From: Eonycteris spelaea
Taxonomy: Eukaryota > Chordata > Mammalia > Chiroptera > Pteropodidae
Assembly: GCA_003508835.1 (NCBI GenBank)
Contig: PUFA01000072.1
Coordinates: 4,748,501 to 4,812,500 of the forward strand
DNA: 64,000 bases
Reading direction: 5' to 3'
Part shown: one piece after another, positions 33,893 to 45,450 of the stretch
Layout of the letters: every line of letters starts with the position of its first letter
Numbering within the stretch: position 1 is the first letter of the stretch
Notes under the pieces: model-generated
Databases searched by the model: none
Seen by the model: the letters and a program-made list of their open reading frames with translations, nothing else
Told to the model about the DNA's origin: nothing
Program-made: the position numbers and the translations under genes

Positions 33893-34289
33893 GATAAAAG
33901 GCGGTGCGGGGGGAGGTGGGGTATAGAAATGAGATTGACATGTTAGTAGAATGAAAATAATAAAAGCAAAAGAAAAGTGAGATCATAAGTCATGGGGCAA
34001 GGGTGATTTATAATTCTATCCTAGTATCTGTTCACATGCTCTAGAAATAAATGTTAAGGGAAAAGACAAGTAAAAGGTACATGTTCGAAGAAAAGACCCA
34101 AGGAAGACTATTCTGAAGAAGTTTCTCAATCAAGTTTGAGGCTGGATGGCTGGACCAAAGTAAACCAGCTTAAACTAATTACCTAGCTCCGTAGGCTCCT
34201 CTGAGTCTGGCCTGGGCTTAGTGCTTTATTACCCAGCGGTCCCCAGCAGGATTCTCTGCTTCTGTTGGGCAGAATTCTCACCATTTCTC
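33893..34289. other. Unassigned non-coding stretch
   Basis: Nothing recognisable. Confidence 0.5.
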
Positions 34290-34625
34290 ACTCATGCCTG
34301 GCTTCTTTTCACATTTGATTTTCTGCATGATCATCCTCCTTCCTGGGATGGCCTTCGCCGATCTGCATTCCTCCTGGGCTTCAAGCCGAGGTCACTGTCC
34401 AGCTCATCAGTGTAGCCTTTCTGACTCCACCAGGCTCCACTGGATAAACCATTTTCAGACTCTGACTTGGAGGTTTCTCCACATTTCCACTTTCAGTGGT
34501 GTTTGTATGTTCTGTCCCCTACCAGCAATGTGGAGGGCAGGCACCATGCTTCCTATTTCTTGCGCCCCACAGCACTTTGCACAACTTTAGGCCTGAGTAG
34601 GTGCTTACTGTTAGTTGCTTAACTG
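34290..34625 (+). repeat. L2 LINE 3' end
   Basis: TCCTTCCTGGGATGGCCTTC, TCTGACTCCACCAGG, GGAGGGCAGGCACCATGCTT, CACAGCACTTTGCACAAC and CTGAGTAGGTGCTTACTG match the L2 3' region through to its end. Confidence 0.8.
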
Positions 34626-34689
34626 AGGTAAAGCAAACATGATATCTCAACATCTCTGCATCCTCATTGAATGATTACTTCAGCTAAGA

Positions 34690-35025
34690 CAGCACCAGTT
34701 GCTGTAACAAATACCCCCCCACACCCCCAGATCGCAGAGCCTAACACAGCAACAGCTTAGTTTTTATTCACATTGTGTTTCTTTGTGGGCCTTCCTGGTG
34801 GAGTGGCTCTTTTCTGAGTAGTGACTCAGGGACCTAAGCTCCTTCCACCTTGTAGACCATTGGTTTTCAACACATGGCTTTCAAGGTTGCCCATGGGGGG
34901 TGGTCTCTGTTCTAGCCAGCTGGAAGGGGAGAAGGGGGTGGAGGACTGTGTGCAGGGTGTCTGTAGAATTGACTTACAGGGTGGCATCTTGTCCATATTT
35001 TATTGGTCACAACTCCATCACCTGC
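34690..35025 (-). repeat. Ancient interspersed repeat, LTR-like, left part
   Basis: CAGTTGCTGTAACAAATACC at the left and TTTTATTGGTCACAACTCCA at the right recall a common old placental repeat also seen at 50115-50490. I cannot name it with certainty. The MLT1 LTR at 35026 follows directly and may have inserted into it. Confidence 0.5.
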
Positions 35026-35411
35026 TGTTACAAGCTGAATTATGTACCCCCCAAATTTGTATGTTGATGTCTTAACTTAAGTCTTAGAGGTATTCAGAAT
35101 ATGACTGTATTTGGAGGTCGTGTCTTTAGAGAGGTGATTAGGTTAATGCGAGGTCATTAAGGTGGGCTCTGATTATGTATGACTGTTGTATTTATGGAAA
35201 TCTGGACACAGACACATGCAGAGGGGAGGCACGTGAAGGCACAGGGGAAGATGGCCACCTGCAAGCCAAAGATGCAGGCCTCGGAAGAAATGAACCCTGC
35301 TGACACCTTCATTCAGAACTTCCAGCTTTCAGAACTGTGAGAAAAGAAATTTCTGTTGCATAAAGTCCCAGTCTGAGTCCTTAGTTATGGCAGCCCAGAC
35401 AAAAGACTGTT
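35026..35411 (+). mobile_element. MLT1-type (MaLR) LTR
   Basis: The start TGTTACAAGCTGAATTATG, then CCCCCAAATTTGTATGTTGA, GTCTTTAGAGAGGTGATTAG, GAGGTCATTAAGGTGGGCTC, GGCCTCGGAAGAAATGAACC and AGAAATTTCTGTTGCATAAA make a nearly complete MLT1 LTR. Confidence 0.9.
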
Positions 35412-35511
35412 CACGTCTAGTCTGGCTGTGCAGTGAGGAAAGTTTTTGCCGAACACATAGCAGTTTAATATGTACATTAAAAGATCATTAAAAGAAAATA
35501 GGGAATATACT

Positions 35512-35514
<3 letters not shown>

Positions 35515-35550
<36 letters not shown>
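35515..35550 (+). repeat. (AC)n microsatellite
   Basis: A pure AC run of about 36 bases. Confidence 0.97.
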
Positions 35551-35552
<2 letters not shown>

Positions 35553-35750
35553 GAGCTCACATGCTAGGAAGATAGGGAGGGAATAACTACTTTTGTCTGA
35601 ATCCAACAAGAAAAGGTGCGCGTAGTCGGTGTGGTTTGAACTAAATCCTGAGGCTGCACGGAGTAGGTTAAAATTCCCGGACTTTGGTGTAGTAAGTACA
35701 TGAAATGTGTGCCGTCTGTTCAGCAAAACTAATTTGGAGAAATCACTTAA

Positions 35751-35945
35751 TTTAGTGGCTAAGGAAGGGTACAGACTCTGGAATCATTTTGCTAGGATTC
35801 GAATCCCAGCTCTATCACTAACTGTATAACCTTGGTCAATTGATGAAACATCTCTGTTCCTTATTTCTTCAGTTATGTAGGTTTTGTGAGAGGATTAACA
35901 AGACAATGCATACAAAGCACTGAGAACAGTGCTTACATTGTTATT
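35751..35945 (+). repeat. MIR SINE, near full length
   Basis: CAGACTCTGGAATCATTTTG, GGATTCGAATCCCAGCTC, TATCACTAACTGTATAACCT, TGTGAGAGGATTAACAAG and GCACTGAGAACAGTGCTTA give the complete MIR order, including the tRNA B-box-like GGTTCGAATCC equivalent. Confidence 0.92.
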
Positions 35946-36889
35946 CTTAGCCTCAGGTGCCTCTGTTTATTCTCTGAGATGCAGAGAATAGAATAAGCCT
36001 TTAAGACTAATTTGAGGATCAAATTGAAGACTACATGTAAAACATCCAGCCAGTGGACTTTAGCTGAGGATGTAAGATCAAAAGCCATTGTCTGCTCATT
36101 GACTCACTCATTGATTCAGGGACATTAATGCGGATTACCTCTACTTAGACTGCCTTTTTCAGATTACCTTTACCATTAGGTCAATTAATTCAATTTTATA
36201 CAGATTAGGATTTGAGTGGTAGATTTAAAGTGAGCATAAATGACATAGTGTTTTCGAATCCTGTAATTGGTTATTTCACTTCTGTTCATATGAATCTCTG
36301 TGCTCACACCAAACAATTCAATTTAAATTAGCGTGTGTGAATCAGTATGCTATGAATGTATATATACACACACATATATATATATATTCTCTCTAATTAA
36401 CACCCTTTGAATTTTAGCTAAATGATATGACACTTAAAAAAAGTAGTTGCTCCAAGTGAGCAAGTGCAAAAAATTCTACAGTTTTCTTTACTGTGCCTTA
36501 ATCAGAATTATTTTTAGCATTATTACTTATGTCCCACTTTACTTAAAAATATGTTTTAGGTGGCTTCAAGAGATACAGAAAACAAAACAAAAGTAAAAAT
36601 AAAAATAAAGAGAAGATAAAAAATAAAAGCATCAAAATAAGAAAAAGTCAGAGGTTTCATAGATACATCAAATTCCTACAGTAGGTCAATCCATAGTATG
36701 GACAGAGGTGACCACAAAAATTGATTCTGAGCCTCCTAGTAGTTAGACCAAAGAGGGGAAAAGATCAGATTGTCATTACTATTCATAGGTTCTATCAGAT
36801 AAAATTAAGTATGTTAAATAAACACCTTTGCCCACTCTTCTAATAATCCCACCTTCTTTGAACTCAGAAACATCTTTTCTAAACCTCTT
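35946..36889. other. Unassigned AT-rich stretch
   Basis: A TA/CA microsatellite lies at 36358-36388 and an A-rich block at 36580-36650. Nothing else recognisable. Confidence 0.5.
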
Positions 36890-37030
36890 TTCCACGTGCA
36901 CCTTTTACATGTATGTTTAGTTATCTTTATCCATTTCTAAACCACAAGGTTCATGAACACAGAGGTCTTAGTTTATCAATCTTTGAATTATAGGACTTCA
37001 ATAAAATGTTTGCACAGTGAATTAATTAAT
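36890..37030 (+). repeat. L2 LINE 3' end, diverged
   Basis: TCTAAACCACAAGGTTCATG, ACACAGAGGTCTTAGTTTAT and CAATAAAATGTTTGCACAG match the end of L2 (unique downstream tail of AATAAATG type). Confidence 0.65.
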
Positions 37031-37599
37031 AAAACATGAAGATACATCCAAAGAAAGAAACCTGTTTGAGTGAACTTCCCAGTTTCAAAGCAAATGAGCT
37101 GAGAAGACAGTCTGCATGGAAAACTGCTGGGAAAAATGAAAGTTATACACGGGTCTCCCAGTGTGAGTCCATATGATTGCTATGGCGATGTGCTATCATT
37201 TTCACGTGACGGGCTAAGAATGGTGGTATTGAAGATAATTAGAAGTTATCTAAGAAGGAAGGAAGAAATTGAATCCAAATTCTTCAAACCAAAGATCAAT
37301 CAACAGGTAAATCTCAGAAGGATAATGATCTGACTTCACTGGGCAAGTGACTATTTGCTTTAAAACCTATGGTTGTAGTCATTTCAAGGTATGAGTTTCT
37401 TATTAACTTACGTGTCTTTAAGTATATTTCCACCAATTTATAGAATTCTCTAGCATTTATTATTGTATTTAAAGTTTAGAAATACCGCGTCAAATTACTG
37501 CATTCATAATGTTATAAACAGTATTACTTTGGCCTTTAATTCCAGAACTCTGTGTAATGATTATCTGAGTTGGAATTACTTTGGGCGTTTCATCCAGTC
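37031..37599. other. Unassigned non-coding stretch
   Basis: Nothing recognisable. Confidence 0.5.
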
Positions 37600-37990
37600 T
37601 CCTATTCTTCCATATATGCATTCAGCAAGCAGTTACTATGTGCTCACAATGTGCCAGGCGCTGTGGGTGACAAAAAATGTGGTACCGTCGGTCAGGGATC
37701 TTACTGCCAGGGGAAGAAACACAGACGGCGCCCTGGGGAGGGCGTAGTTGCACGTGCCATGGAGTGGAGTGCTGTCACGCGTGCCCGGAGCTGGGTGCTT
37801 GAGAGGGAAGAATTAACTTCCCGCACTGGGCTAGGGAGCCATGGTGGACCAGGCAGCGTTGGATCTGGTCTTAAAGAGTAGGTAAGGTTGGATTCCCGTT
37901 AAAGGAACATGTGAACAACAATGTAGACACAAAGGATCTTTAACTCAAACGAAGGACTTTGGACTCTATGGTGGAGACAGTTGTCTGAGG
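37600..37990 (+). repeat. Ancient interspersed repeat (family of 12030 and 60191)
   Basis: ATGCATTCAGCAAGCAGTTA, CAATGTGCCAGGCGCTGTG, GGGATCTTACTGCCAGG and GGACTTTGGACTCTATGG follow the order of this old family. ORFs of 94-103 codons run through it and are not genes. Confidence 0.6.
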
Positions 37991-38149
37991 GACGGGAAAA
38001 TAAAGAGGACACTGACATCTTGGCGGAGGGGAATAGGGAAATCGGTGTCACCCATGAAGAGAATCAGTTAGTGACGATGTACAGATCGCGTGTGCTGTAT
38101 TTCAGCCTCTTTAAGCACATCCATCTGGACAATGCCAACCAGAGGCTGA

Positions 38150-38375
38150 GGCTCATTGCCCAGAACAGGCAAAACCAGAGGCAGAAAGCAGGTTGGTGCT
38201 GCCAGGAGCTGGGGTGAGCGACTGCTGTTGGGTGCGGGGTTTCTTTTGGGGATGCTAAACTATCCTGGATTAGTGATGATGGTTGTGCAACTTGGTGAAT
38301 ATACTAAAAATCACTGAGTTGCACACTTTTGAAATAATGAGTTTTATGGTGTGTGAATTATCTCAATTTAAAAAA
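38150..38375 (+). mobile_element. L1 3' end (old L1 subfamily)
   Basis: AGAAAGCAGGTTGGTGCTGC, GATTAGTGATGATGGTTGTG, GAATATACTAAAAATCACTG and TTATGGTGTGTGAATTATCT match the 3'UTR end of an old L1, followed by an A/T-rich tail. Confidence 0.85.
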
Positions 38376-38974
38376 TAATTTTTAGGAAGTCATATATCTA
38401 CCACTACTTTTAAAATAAGTTCCAACTTAACTTTTTCGTGTATTTAAATATTATCTCTTCATTAGTCCTCCTTGTTTTTGCATTGTATTTTGATTTAGTA
38501 TCTCGGACCATGGTCTACGTTTTATGTTCTTGTTAAGGTAGCAGTCCTGGTTGTTTTGTTTGTTCGTTCGTTTGTTTGTTTGTTTAATTGTGGCTTTGAC
38601 CATGGCCTTCTCTAGCACACCTCCTCACACCACATCTTGTTGTTGACTTATGATGGATAGATAACAAGTCCCTTCTCCTAGCAGGTGAGACATGGCCGCC
38701 TGAAGCTTTTCTTCACCTGGCTCCCAGCCCGACAGGGTAGGGGAACTCAGTAGGCATGTAAAACGAGTTGTAAGGTTCTAAGACTTAAGATGGGGTGGGA
38801 GTAAGAATGGAAAAGAAGGGAGAGAAGGAAGACGTGATCATGCACGAGAATAGACAGGAGGTGGTTCCACATTCTACTGGGGAGAAAGGCAAAGCAGCAG
38901 AAGCTAAATCACAGTTTGTGTCCCAACTAATGTAACTCCTTATCTTTAGTTCCTTGAAATTTCTACTGGGTTTA
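38376..38974. other. Unassigned non-coding stretch
   Basis: Apart from the (TTTG)n run nothing is recognisable. A minus-strand ORF of 110 codons starts in this part and overlaps repeat-derived sequence. Confidence 0.45.
38553..38586 (+). repeat. (TTTG)n microsatellite
   Basis: TTTG units with TTCG variants. Confidence 0.9.
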
Positions 38975-39045
38975 TATATTGTGCTAAAGCACTTTGCATG
39001 GTACCTGGCATATATATGGTAAGCATTTGACAAAGTGTAATGATT
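38975..39045 (+). repeat. MIR or L2 3' end, tentative
   Basis: AAAGCACTTTGCATGGTACC followed by TGGCATATATATGGTAAGC resembles the shared end of MIR and L2. Confidence 0.5.
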
Positions 39046-39117
39046 TTTGCTAGGCTTTTGTGTGTCTATTTTGTTATTACATCTTCCCAGGAAACTCTTG
39101 CTTCCAAGCCAGTTCAT

Positions 39118-39280
39118 TAATCATTATCATTATTATCTATGAAAGGTAGCGATGAACATCCTCATTTCATAAATAAGACTGCTGAAAGATGAGCAACATT
39201 AAGTGATTTGCCCAAGGTCACACAGTTAACAAGTAACCGTGTCCTCAGCCTGCGTCTTGGATGTGAGTTTGTACAAAGAC
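39118..39280 (-). repeat. MIR SINE fragment, antisense
   Basis: CATCCTCATTTCATAAATAA, TTAAGTGATTTGCCCAAGG and TCACACAGTTAACAAGTAAC match the reverse complement of MIR. Confidence 0.88.
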
Positions 39281-39899
39281 AGAGCAAATTCTGTTAGTTC
39301 TAGACAGAAACGGGGAGATCACAGAGGGCGATGGAATCTAGGGGAGCAAAATGGAGATGAGCGTTGAGAAGTAGAAACGGAGACGGTGGGAATGCCAGGA
39401 AAAGCACGGTCAACTGAGGAAATCTCTGCAAAAATAAGACAGATAAGGACAACAGCAAGACCTAGCTTTGGCGATTTGAATTGGCAGGACCGATCCTGCA
39501 AATCAGCCCAGCAAGACGGAGGGCAGGGTGCCTTCTCCAGTTGCCAGAGGCTCGCAGCTGAGATGGGGAAAGCTGAGAAGCCCTAGGAACCCGAGCAACC
39601 AGGGCGAATGGGGCCAAGTAGGGCAAATCTCACAGCGAAAGTATTTATGGAAATGTGTGTTTCACTTGCCATTGTGAATTGTCTGGCAGCTTCATCACGA
39701 AGCATGAAGAAGCATGAAGACTGTTTGGAGTCAAGCTCATCTTTAGGGTGGGGGCTCTTTACGTACTGAGCAGTTGACTTATACAGAAGACTAGCCCGCA
39801 GGTCATGATCGATTACCGGAACTGCAGATGATCCCCAAACAGCCAGTAACTACTTTATCCGAAAATCAGTCTCCCCTTCTGGTAAATTCCAATGTCAAT
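39281..39899. other. Unassigned non-coding stretch
   Basis: A short tandem (AAGCATGAAG) lies near 39702-39720. Nothing else recognisable. Confidence 0.5.
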
Positions 39900-40085
39900 C
39901 CTCTGGTAACTATCATTTCTTACATAACATTATGGGTTATCTTTTTATATATGTATGTGATCTCCTTAACTAGACTATAAACCCTTGCCAAGACAGGTGT
40001 GGATGTTATTCTTTTCTGGTTTCCCTATGCACTGCTTCACATAAGGCACCCATTTTGCAATGCCTGATTGATTGAATGCTTGCAT
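39900..40085 (+). repeat. L2 LINE 3' end
   Basis: CTTAACTAGACTATAAACCC, TTGCCAAGACAGGTGTGGAT and GATTGATTGAATGCTTGC match the L2 terminus. Confidence 0.75.
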
Positions 40086-43000
40086 CAAACACAAAATGAC
40101 TCCCAGAACGCGTTGGAGCCTATGTGGCTGAGGTTGGATTCCCTTGGAAGCAGAGACTCAGATGGAAATTAGAGGTCAGGGTCAGCACCTATGGAGGGAG
40201 AGGAAGGAAGCATATGGGAAGCGGGCGACAGCAGCCTTGGGGACCCCACAGGGACCTCTGAGCCAGAATGACCCTTTGGAGTTCTCTCCAGTTGGTTTGA
40301 TATGGACAGGCCCTTACACTTTCTCATCAATCCTCTATTGGATGTGGCTCACCTGGGAAGGGATTTGACCTTGGACAAGGCGGCTATTTGCATCTGAGGC
40401 AAAACCCTGGCTCGGAGAGGCTGATGGATCATGGCCATCTGCGTCTGCTGACAGCACTCTGAGCCGCTTGTGAGCAAGATTTCTTCCCGGAAGCGGGGTC
40501 TGGCAGTGCGGACCAGCGCCCACTCACACCAGGTAACTCCAGGTGAACGGAAGTGCTTTCTTTAGGGGCAGGCGTTCGTCCTGTCTTCTACTTTGGGGTA
40601 TCTCTCTGGCCCCAAAGACAAGTATCAATGTGAACAGTTATATTCATGATTTTCTAGTTGAGTTCAATTAAATTGAATTTGTTACGGCAGTTTGAGAGTT
40701 TACTGTCAACACTTGCAAAAGGAACAATTTTTTAAAAAGCAGAGCATTGCCTTTCCCATGCTGTTGGGACACTTGTAGAGTGACTCCCCGACATGCTACA
40801 TGGTCTAAAGAAATACAGACTGAAAAGGCATCATATTTATATTACGATTCTTTGCTTTCTCTTCTAAGAGACTCTATTGGGACCAAAACAGTAACACAAA
40901 ACAAGGGATCTGGAAAGAAGCCGTCTGTGGGACTCTGCTCGCTTCTTTAGAGGAGGCACCTTATTTTACAGATAGAACTAGCTCAAGTGGAGGCCAATGC
41001 AAGCAAGCAAGAAGGTGGACAGTAAAAGTTAATGGAAGGAAACGCGGGTTCTCTGCGGCAGGTGCTTGGCACTTCCCTGCTAATAGGGAAAAAGGAAAAG
41101 GCAGCTCTTCTAGCGCAGGGAGCAAGCAGTAGGGGCAGAGGTGCCCCCTCCGGGTCTGCAGGCATCAGCAGGCAGCACACCTGCCACTGCACGGCTGGTT
41201 GGCCAAGCAGAGAGGCGCAGCTGCGAGACACTCGGCTTCTGGCGGCTGCTTGAGCCCAGCCTGCCTTCGGGGATGGAGCTCCTCCCAAGGCGAGTTCAAC
41301 TGGGTTCCTTGGCAGCCAGAGTCTGTGCGAACCCTGCCGGGAGCAGTGGTGAAAAGTGAGTTTGACACGCTTGGGAATGTTTAGACCTGGGATGGAAGCT
41401 GCAAGGAAAATATTTACTCAGTTTGTTTTAGTACCACAGAGGTCTGGATCCGGGGACTCTTCAGAGAAGCGCAGGAGGCTCCTGCCAGGGCGCCAGCTTC
41501 ACAGCCTGGTCAGGGACGAAGGGGCACCCTGTGTCCACGTCTGCGTTTAGACACAAGCTTCCAGGGCCTGAGCATGTTCGTCCCATCCATCTGCGGGACT
41601 CTCCTTTAACCTGTGAATTTGGGTTTTTTTTTTTTAATTTGGATGGATTTAAGATCCTTTCCTGTGAGAGAAAGGTAGCGAGCAGGTCCCACGTGGCTGA
41701 AGGGGCTGCCATAACCACCTGAGCGCTCGGAGTGGCCAGGTCCTCAGCAAGGGACAGCGACTACCTTTGCTCGTGAAAATCCCCTTACACCTAGCCGGCT
41801 GGGGGTCAGAGGTGCTCTCGAGGCCTAAAGAACCATCTAAAGACTATATTCTCGGTCAGTGAGTTTTAACCAGAAATTTTTTAAAAGAGCAGATTTTGTA
41901 AACAGGATTTGCGAGTTGCATATCTGAGTCTTCGTCTTCCACAGAGAGCTCCCATCTGGGCAGAACTTTCAGGAAGCGAGACTTCCCTCTAGTTTTCTGC
42001 TCACTCTCCTCTCCAGCAGGATGGGCAAGTAACCGCAAACGGTGCGTGCGTGCGTAGAGGAGAAACACACAGCAAGCGAGACTGACATCAGAACGTTCCC
42101 TGTGAGAGCCCAGAAGAGATCAACGAGGACACCAGCCCTCCTTCAAGTAGCACACCCAGCAGAGAAAATTCTGACCATTTCCCAGCTTTCAGAAAAGCAG
42201 ATTTCACCATCTCTCACTGTTTCCTCTGTCGAATCGCTTCCCCCCTTTGGCAGTTTTTCTTTAAATTAAGCCCCCTTAACTGTTCCGCCGAGCCAGCGCC
42301 TCCTGTGTAAGCAACGTGGGGATGAACAGCTGCTTCTCAGTCATTGGTCATAGTTGTGTTTCAGTTCTCATTGAGCAGCTGTGAAACAGAATTCCTGTGC
42401 AGAATTTGAGAACAGTCAGCTGAGCAGAGACTCTGCTCGTGGGTCTGGTCGTCAGGATTGCATGTCCCACTCCCTTCGCAGCGCACTTCCCTTCTCTCAT
42501 CCATCTTGTCTGTCACCACCGTGTGTGTCACTCCAGCTAGATCTGTTGTGTGCTGATGCAACTTTACATGTTTAAGGTCCTCTGGTCAGTTTCTGCCTGA
42601 GTCAAACAAGAAGGTTATTCCACTTCTAACCGCTCAACAATTACGTGAAGAAAGCATTTTCAGTCCCGAGTGGTTATTCTGACATAACCCACTATTTTCA
42701 CATTTATTCTTAGTTGCACATGAGTCATAGAGACAACTGCGATGGGAAAAATTCAAACTTCAAAAATTCATATTTGCTAATGAGCTAATTTGCATGAGAA
42801 CAGTTAGAGAAATATAGACGCATTTGATTTATAGCAGCTTAGAACAAAGAGGAATATGAAAGATTGTGTAACTTTTTTTTTTTTTCATTTTGGAGAAGAA
42901 AAAACAAGCCAGAGTAGTAATTTTCTTGAGTCAGATGAGTAGCCTCTGGTATAGTTTAGACATCCTAGAGCTCAGTTTCCCATTTTAGTAGCTTGGCTTT

Positions 43001-43181
43001 TTATCAAATGTTCATCTGAAATCAGAAAAAGGAAGGTTCTGGAACACTAGAAGATAAACTAAGAGAACTGTATGTTGTCATTCTGCTGGCCAGAATAAAA
43101 ATTCTCCCACTTTCTAGATTAGACTGAAGTGACATCTGGTAGAGATTTATGCATTAACTGTAATACTTTGTTCACCTCTGA
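40086..43181. other. Unassigned stretch with GC-richer patches
   Basis: 40090-40540 may be an old LTR that I cannot name. 41030-41560 is GC-richer with several overlapping ORFs of 61-101 codons on both strands and no splice or domain support. A T-tract lies at 42871-42883. I see no gene. Confidence 0.45.
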
Positions 43182-43193
43182 AGTTCAAATCTC
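43182..43193 (+). repeat. Target-site duplication of L1, left copy
   Basis: AAGTTCAAATCT, identical to 43497-43508. Confidence 0.85.
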
Positions 43194-43496
43194 AGAGAAC
43201 AAACTGATGATTGCCAGATGGGAGGGGGGTTGGGGGAACTGGGCGAAAAAGGTGAAGGGATTAAGAGGTACAAATTGGTAGTTACAAAATAGTCACGGGG
43301 ATGTAAAGTACAGCGTAGGGAATGTAGTCAATAATATTGTAATAACTGTACCATGCCAGGTGGGTACTAGACTAATTGGGGGGATCACTTCGTAAATTAT
43401 ATAAATGTCTAACCACTATGCTGTACACCTGAAACTAATATACAATAATTTGAATTTCAACTGTAATTGAAAACAAAACAAAACAAAACAAAAACA
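43194..43496 (+). mobile_element. 5'-truncated L1 insertion with intact TSD and A-rich tail
   Basis: The body carries AACTGATGATTGCCAGATGG, GATGTAAAGTACAGCGTAGG, GGTGGGTACTAGACTAATTG, TGTCTAACCACTATGCTGTA and ACACCTGAAACTAATATAC, an L1 3'UTR, and ends in an (AAAAC)n-type tail (43470-43496). A perfect 12-base duplication (AAGTTCAAATCT) lies immediately on both sides, as expected for target-primed reverse transcription. It is among the least decayed insertions in the window. Confidence 0.9.
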
Positions 43497-43508
43497 AAGT
43501 TCAAATCT
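43497..43508 (+). repeat. Target-site duplication of L1, right copy
   Basis: AAGTTCAAATCT, identical to 43182-43193. Confidence 0.85.
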
Positions 43509-43660
43509 TCCTGTGAGGTATTTGTATTATCGCTACTTAAGCTCTATAAATAGTACAAATGAACAATATGAGAGAAGGGTTCGATAGTGTGAATGGAGGA
43601 GATGCATGAGGAATTTCATAAATGCTATTTTATTGACTTACTGATGTGACATTAATGACC

Positions 43661-43991
43661 GTGTTATTAGTTTTCCATTGCTGCTATAAGAAATTCCCAC
43701 AAACCTAGTGGCTTAAATGATACAAATTTATTATCGGATGGTTCTGTAGGTTCGAAATCTGAAATGGGTTGACTGGGCTAAAAGCAAGATGTCAGCAGGA
43801 CCGCTCCCTTCTAGAGGCTCTTGTTACTCTGTCTTTTCCAATTTTATAAGTGACCTACATCCCTTAGTTAGAATCCCCTTTCTCCATCTTCATATCCAGC
43901 AACAGGGAGCCGGATCCTAACAGTGCAGCTCTCTGACTTCATCTCCTCTTCTCTCTTCTGCTTTTAAGGACTCTGTGATTACATAACATCA

Positions 43992-44042
<51 letters not shown>

Positions 44043-44145
44043 GCACACACACACATGCACGGGTTTTAGGTATGTTAGCACCTCTCTTCAAAATACCAAT
44101 TTCAAAGTGAGTTAAGGTAGTATCAGGTACTCTGACAAACCCTGT
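43661..44145 (-). mobile_element. MLT1-type (MaLR) LTR, antisense, with internal (AC)n
   Basis: TTAGTTTTCCATTGCTGCTA, AAACCTAGTGGCTTAAATGA, TTTATTATCGGATGGTTCTG and GGTACTCTGACAAACCC are in antisense MaLR LTR order. An (AC)n run (43994-44058) has expanded inside. Confidence 0.75.
43994..44058 (+). repeat. (AC)n microsatellite
   Basis: Pure AC from 43994 to 44039, then ATGC-interrupted AC to about 44058. Confidence 0.97.
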
Positions 44146-44737
44146 AATCTCAAAGCTTTCGCACTGTAAGTTTTTAGCTCATATCGTAGTCCGTCTTGGC
44201 TACTTCTGATCGGGCAGCTTCGCATGTAGTCATTCGAGGACTCACATTCCTTCCATACCACAGTTCTCCCTTATTTTAGGTTCTCAGATCCTTCTCCTTT
44301 CGGGAGCATATGGGGAAAGAGAACAAGGACCACTCGTCGGGTTCTGTTATGAACTGAGCTGGAAACTGGTAACTGTCATTTTTTGCCCACATTCTGTTGG
44401 CCATAATTAAGTCATGCGGACACATCTAATGAAAAAGGATAATGGGAAATGCATTCTCGTTGTGTTTTCAGTGGGAAACGGGCATGGATTTCAGTGCACA
44501 TGCGTGGTCTCTCTCACACACGGGACACACCGCGAGTACAGTATATAGAACCACCAAAGCCAGCTGCACCGATCTTACACAGTTTCCGAAGGGCTCTGTG
44601 AAACTATATTGTTAGTGATTGAACACTTAGCACTAATGATAACATGATCATAACGTGCAAATGATTTTAAAGATATCAAGTGTTCAAATATCACAGATCA
44701 GAAGTCATTCATTTACTACAAAAAATATCACTGAGTG
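44146..44737. other. Unassigned non-coding stretch
   Basis: Nothing recognisable. Confidence 0.5.
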
Positions 44738-45160
44738 CAGGGGTCCCCTGTTATCATGGGTTCACTTTCCACAGTTTCAGTTGCAGTCTGAAAATATTAA
44801 ACAAAAAATTCCAGAAAGAAACAATTCATCAATTCATAAGTTTTCAGTTGAACTCTTTCTCAGTCACTTAGTAGCCGCCTTAGGTATCAAATTGACCATC
44901 ACAATATCATAGCGCTTATGTTCAGCAGTAATTCTTATTTTACTTAATGTGACCACATTCACATAGTTTTATATATATAACGTTGTTAATAATTGTTCTA
45001 TTTTATTATTAGTTATTGTTAATCGCTTACTGTGCCTAATTTATAAATTAAAACATTATAGCTTTGTATATATATAGGAAAAAAGCAATTATATGGGAGT
45101 CAGTACTATTTATCCACTGGGGCCTCGGAACATATCCCCACAAATAAGTGGGGACCATCG
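44738..45160 (+). mobile_element. Tigger (pogo-class) non-autonomous DNA transposon relic
   Basis: The left end CAGGGGTCCCCTGTTATC, then AATATTAAACAAAAAATTCC, TTAGTAGCCGCCTTAGG, GCTTACTGTGCCTAATTTAT and the right end CACAAATAAGTGGGGACCAT match a Tigger2-type element that has lost its transposase by internal deletion. No clear TA duplication remains. Confidence 0.85.
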
Positions 45161-45174
45161 AACCCACCAGGTAT

Positions 45175-45450
45175 TAGACATTGTGTTGAGTGCCAGGCAG
45201 ATGGAGATTGATAAGATAAATTCTTGTCCTCAGAAAGCTCTCAATATTTAGGAGAGACAAACGTGCACACACATAACAAAAATACAATTTTTTTGTTTCT
45301 GTAATAAATTATAAATGTGCCACAGGAGCACACATATTACATAGAGACGTAAACAGAGACAGTGAGGAAAAAGTCAGTAGTTACTAAAGATGTTCTGTTT
45401 TATTTTGCTGTGCAAACTATGCTGTGAAATAAGGAAGACTCTATGAGGAA
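45175..45450 (+). repeat. Ancient interspersed repeat (family of 12030 and 60191)
   Basis: TTGTGTTGAGTGCCAGGCAG, GTCCTCAGAAAGCTCTCAAT and TATTTAGGAGAGACAAACG follow the family order. Confidence 0.55.

Noticed and set aside
35514..35726. Minus-strand ORF ending in Val-Cys repeats
   Set aside because: The Val-Cys part is the (AC)n run at 35515-35550.
41032..41718. Cluster of overlapping ORFs in a GC-richer patch, as a possible exon group
   Set aside because: Both strands and several frames are open together, and I find no acceptor and donor pair enclosing a conserved-looking peptide.
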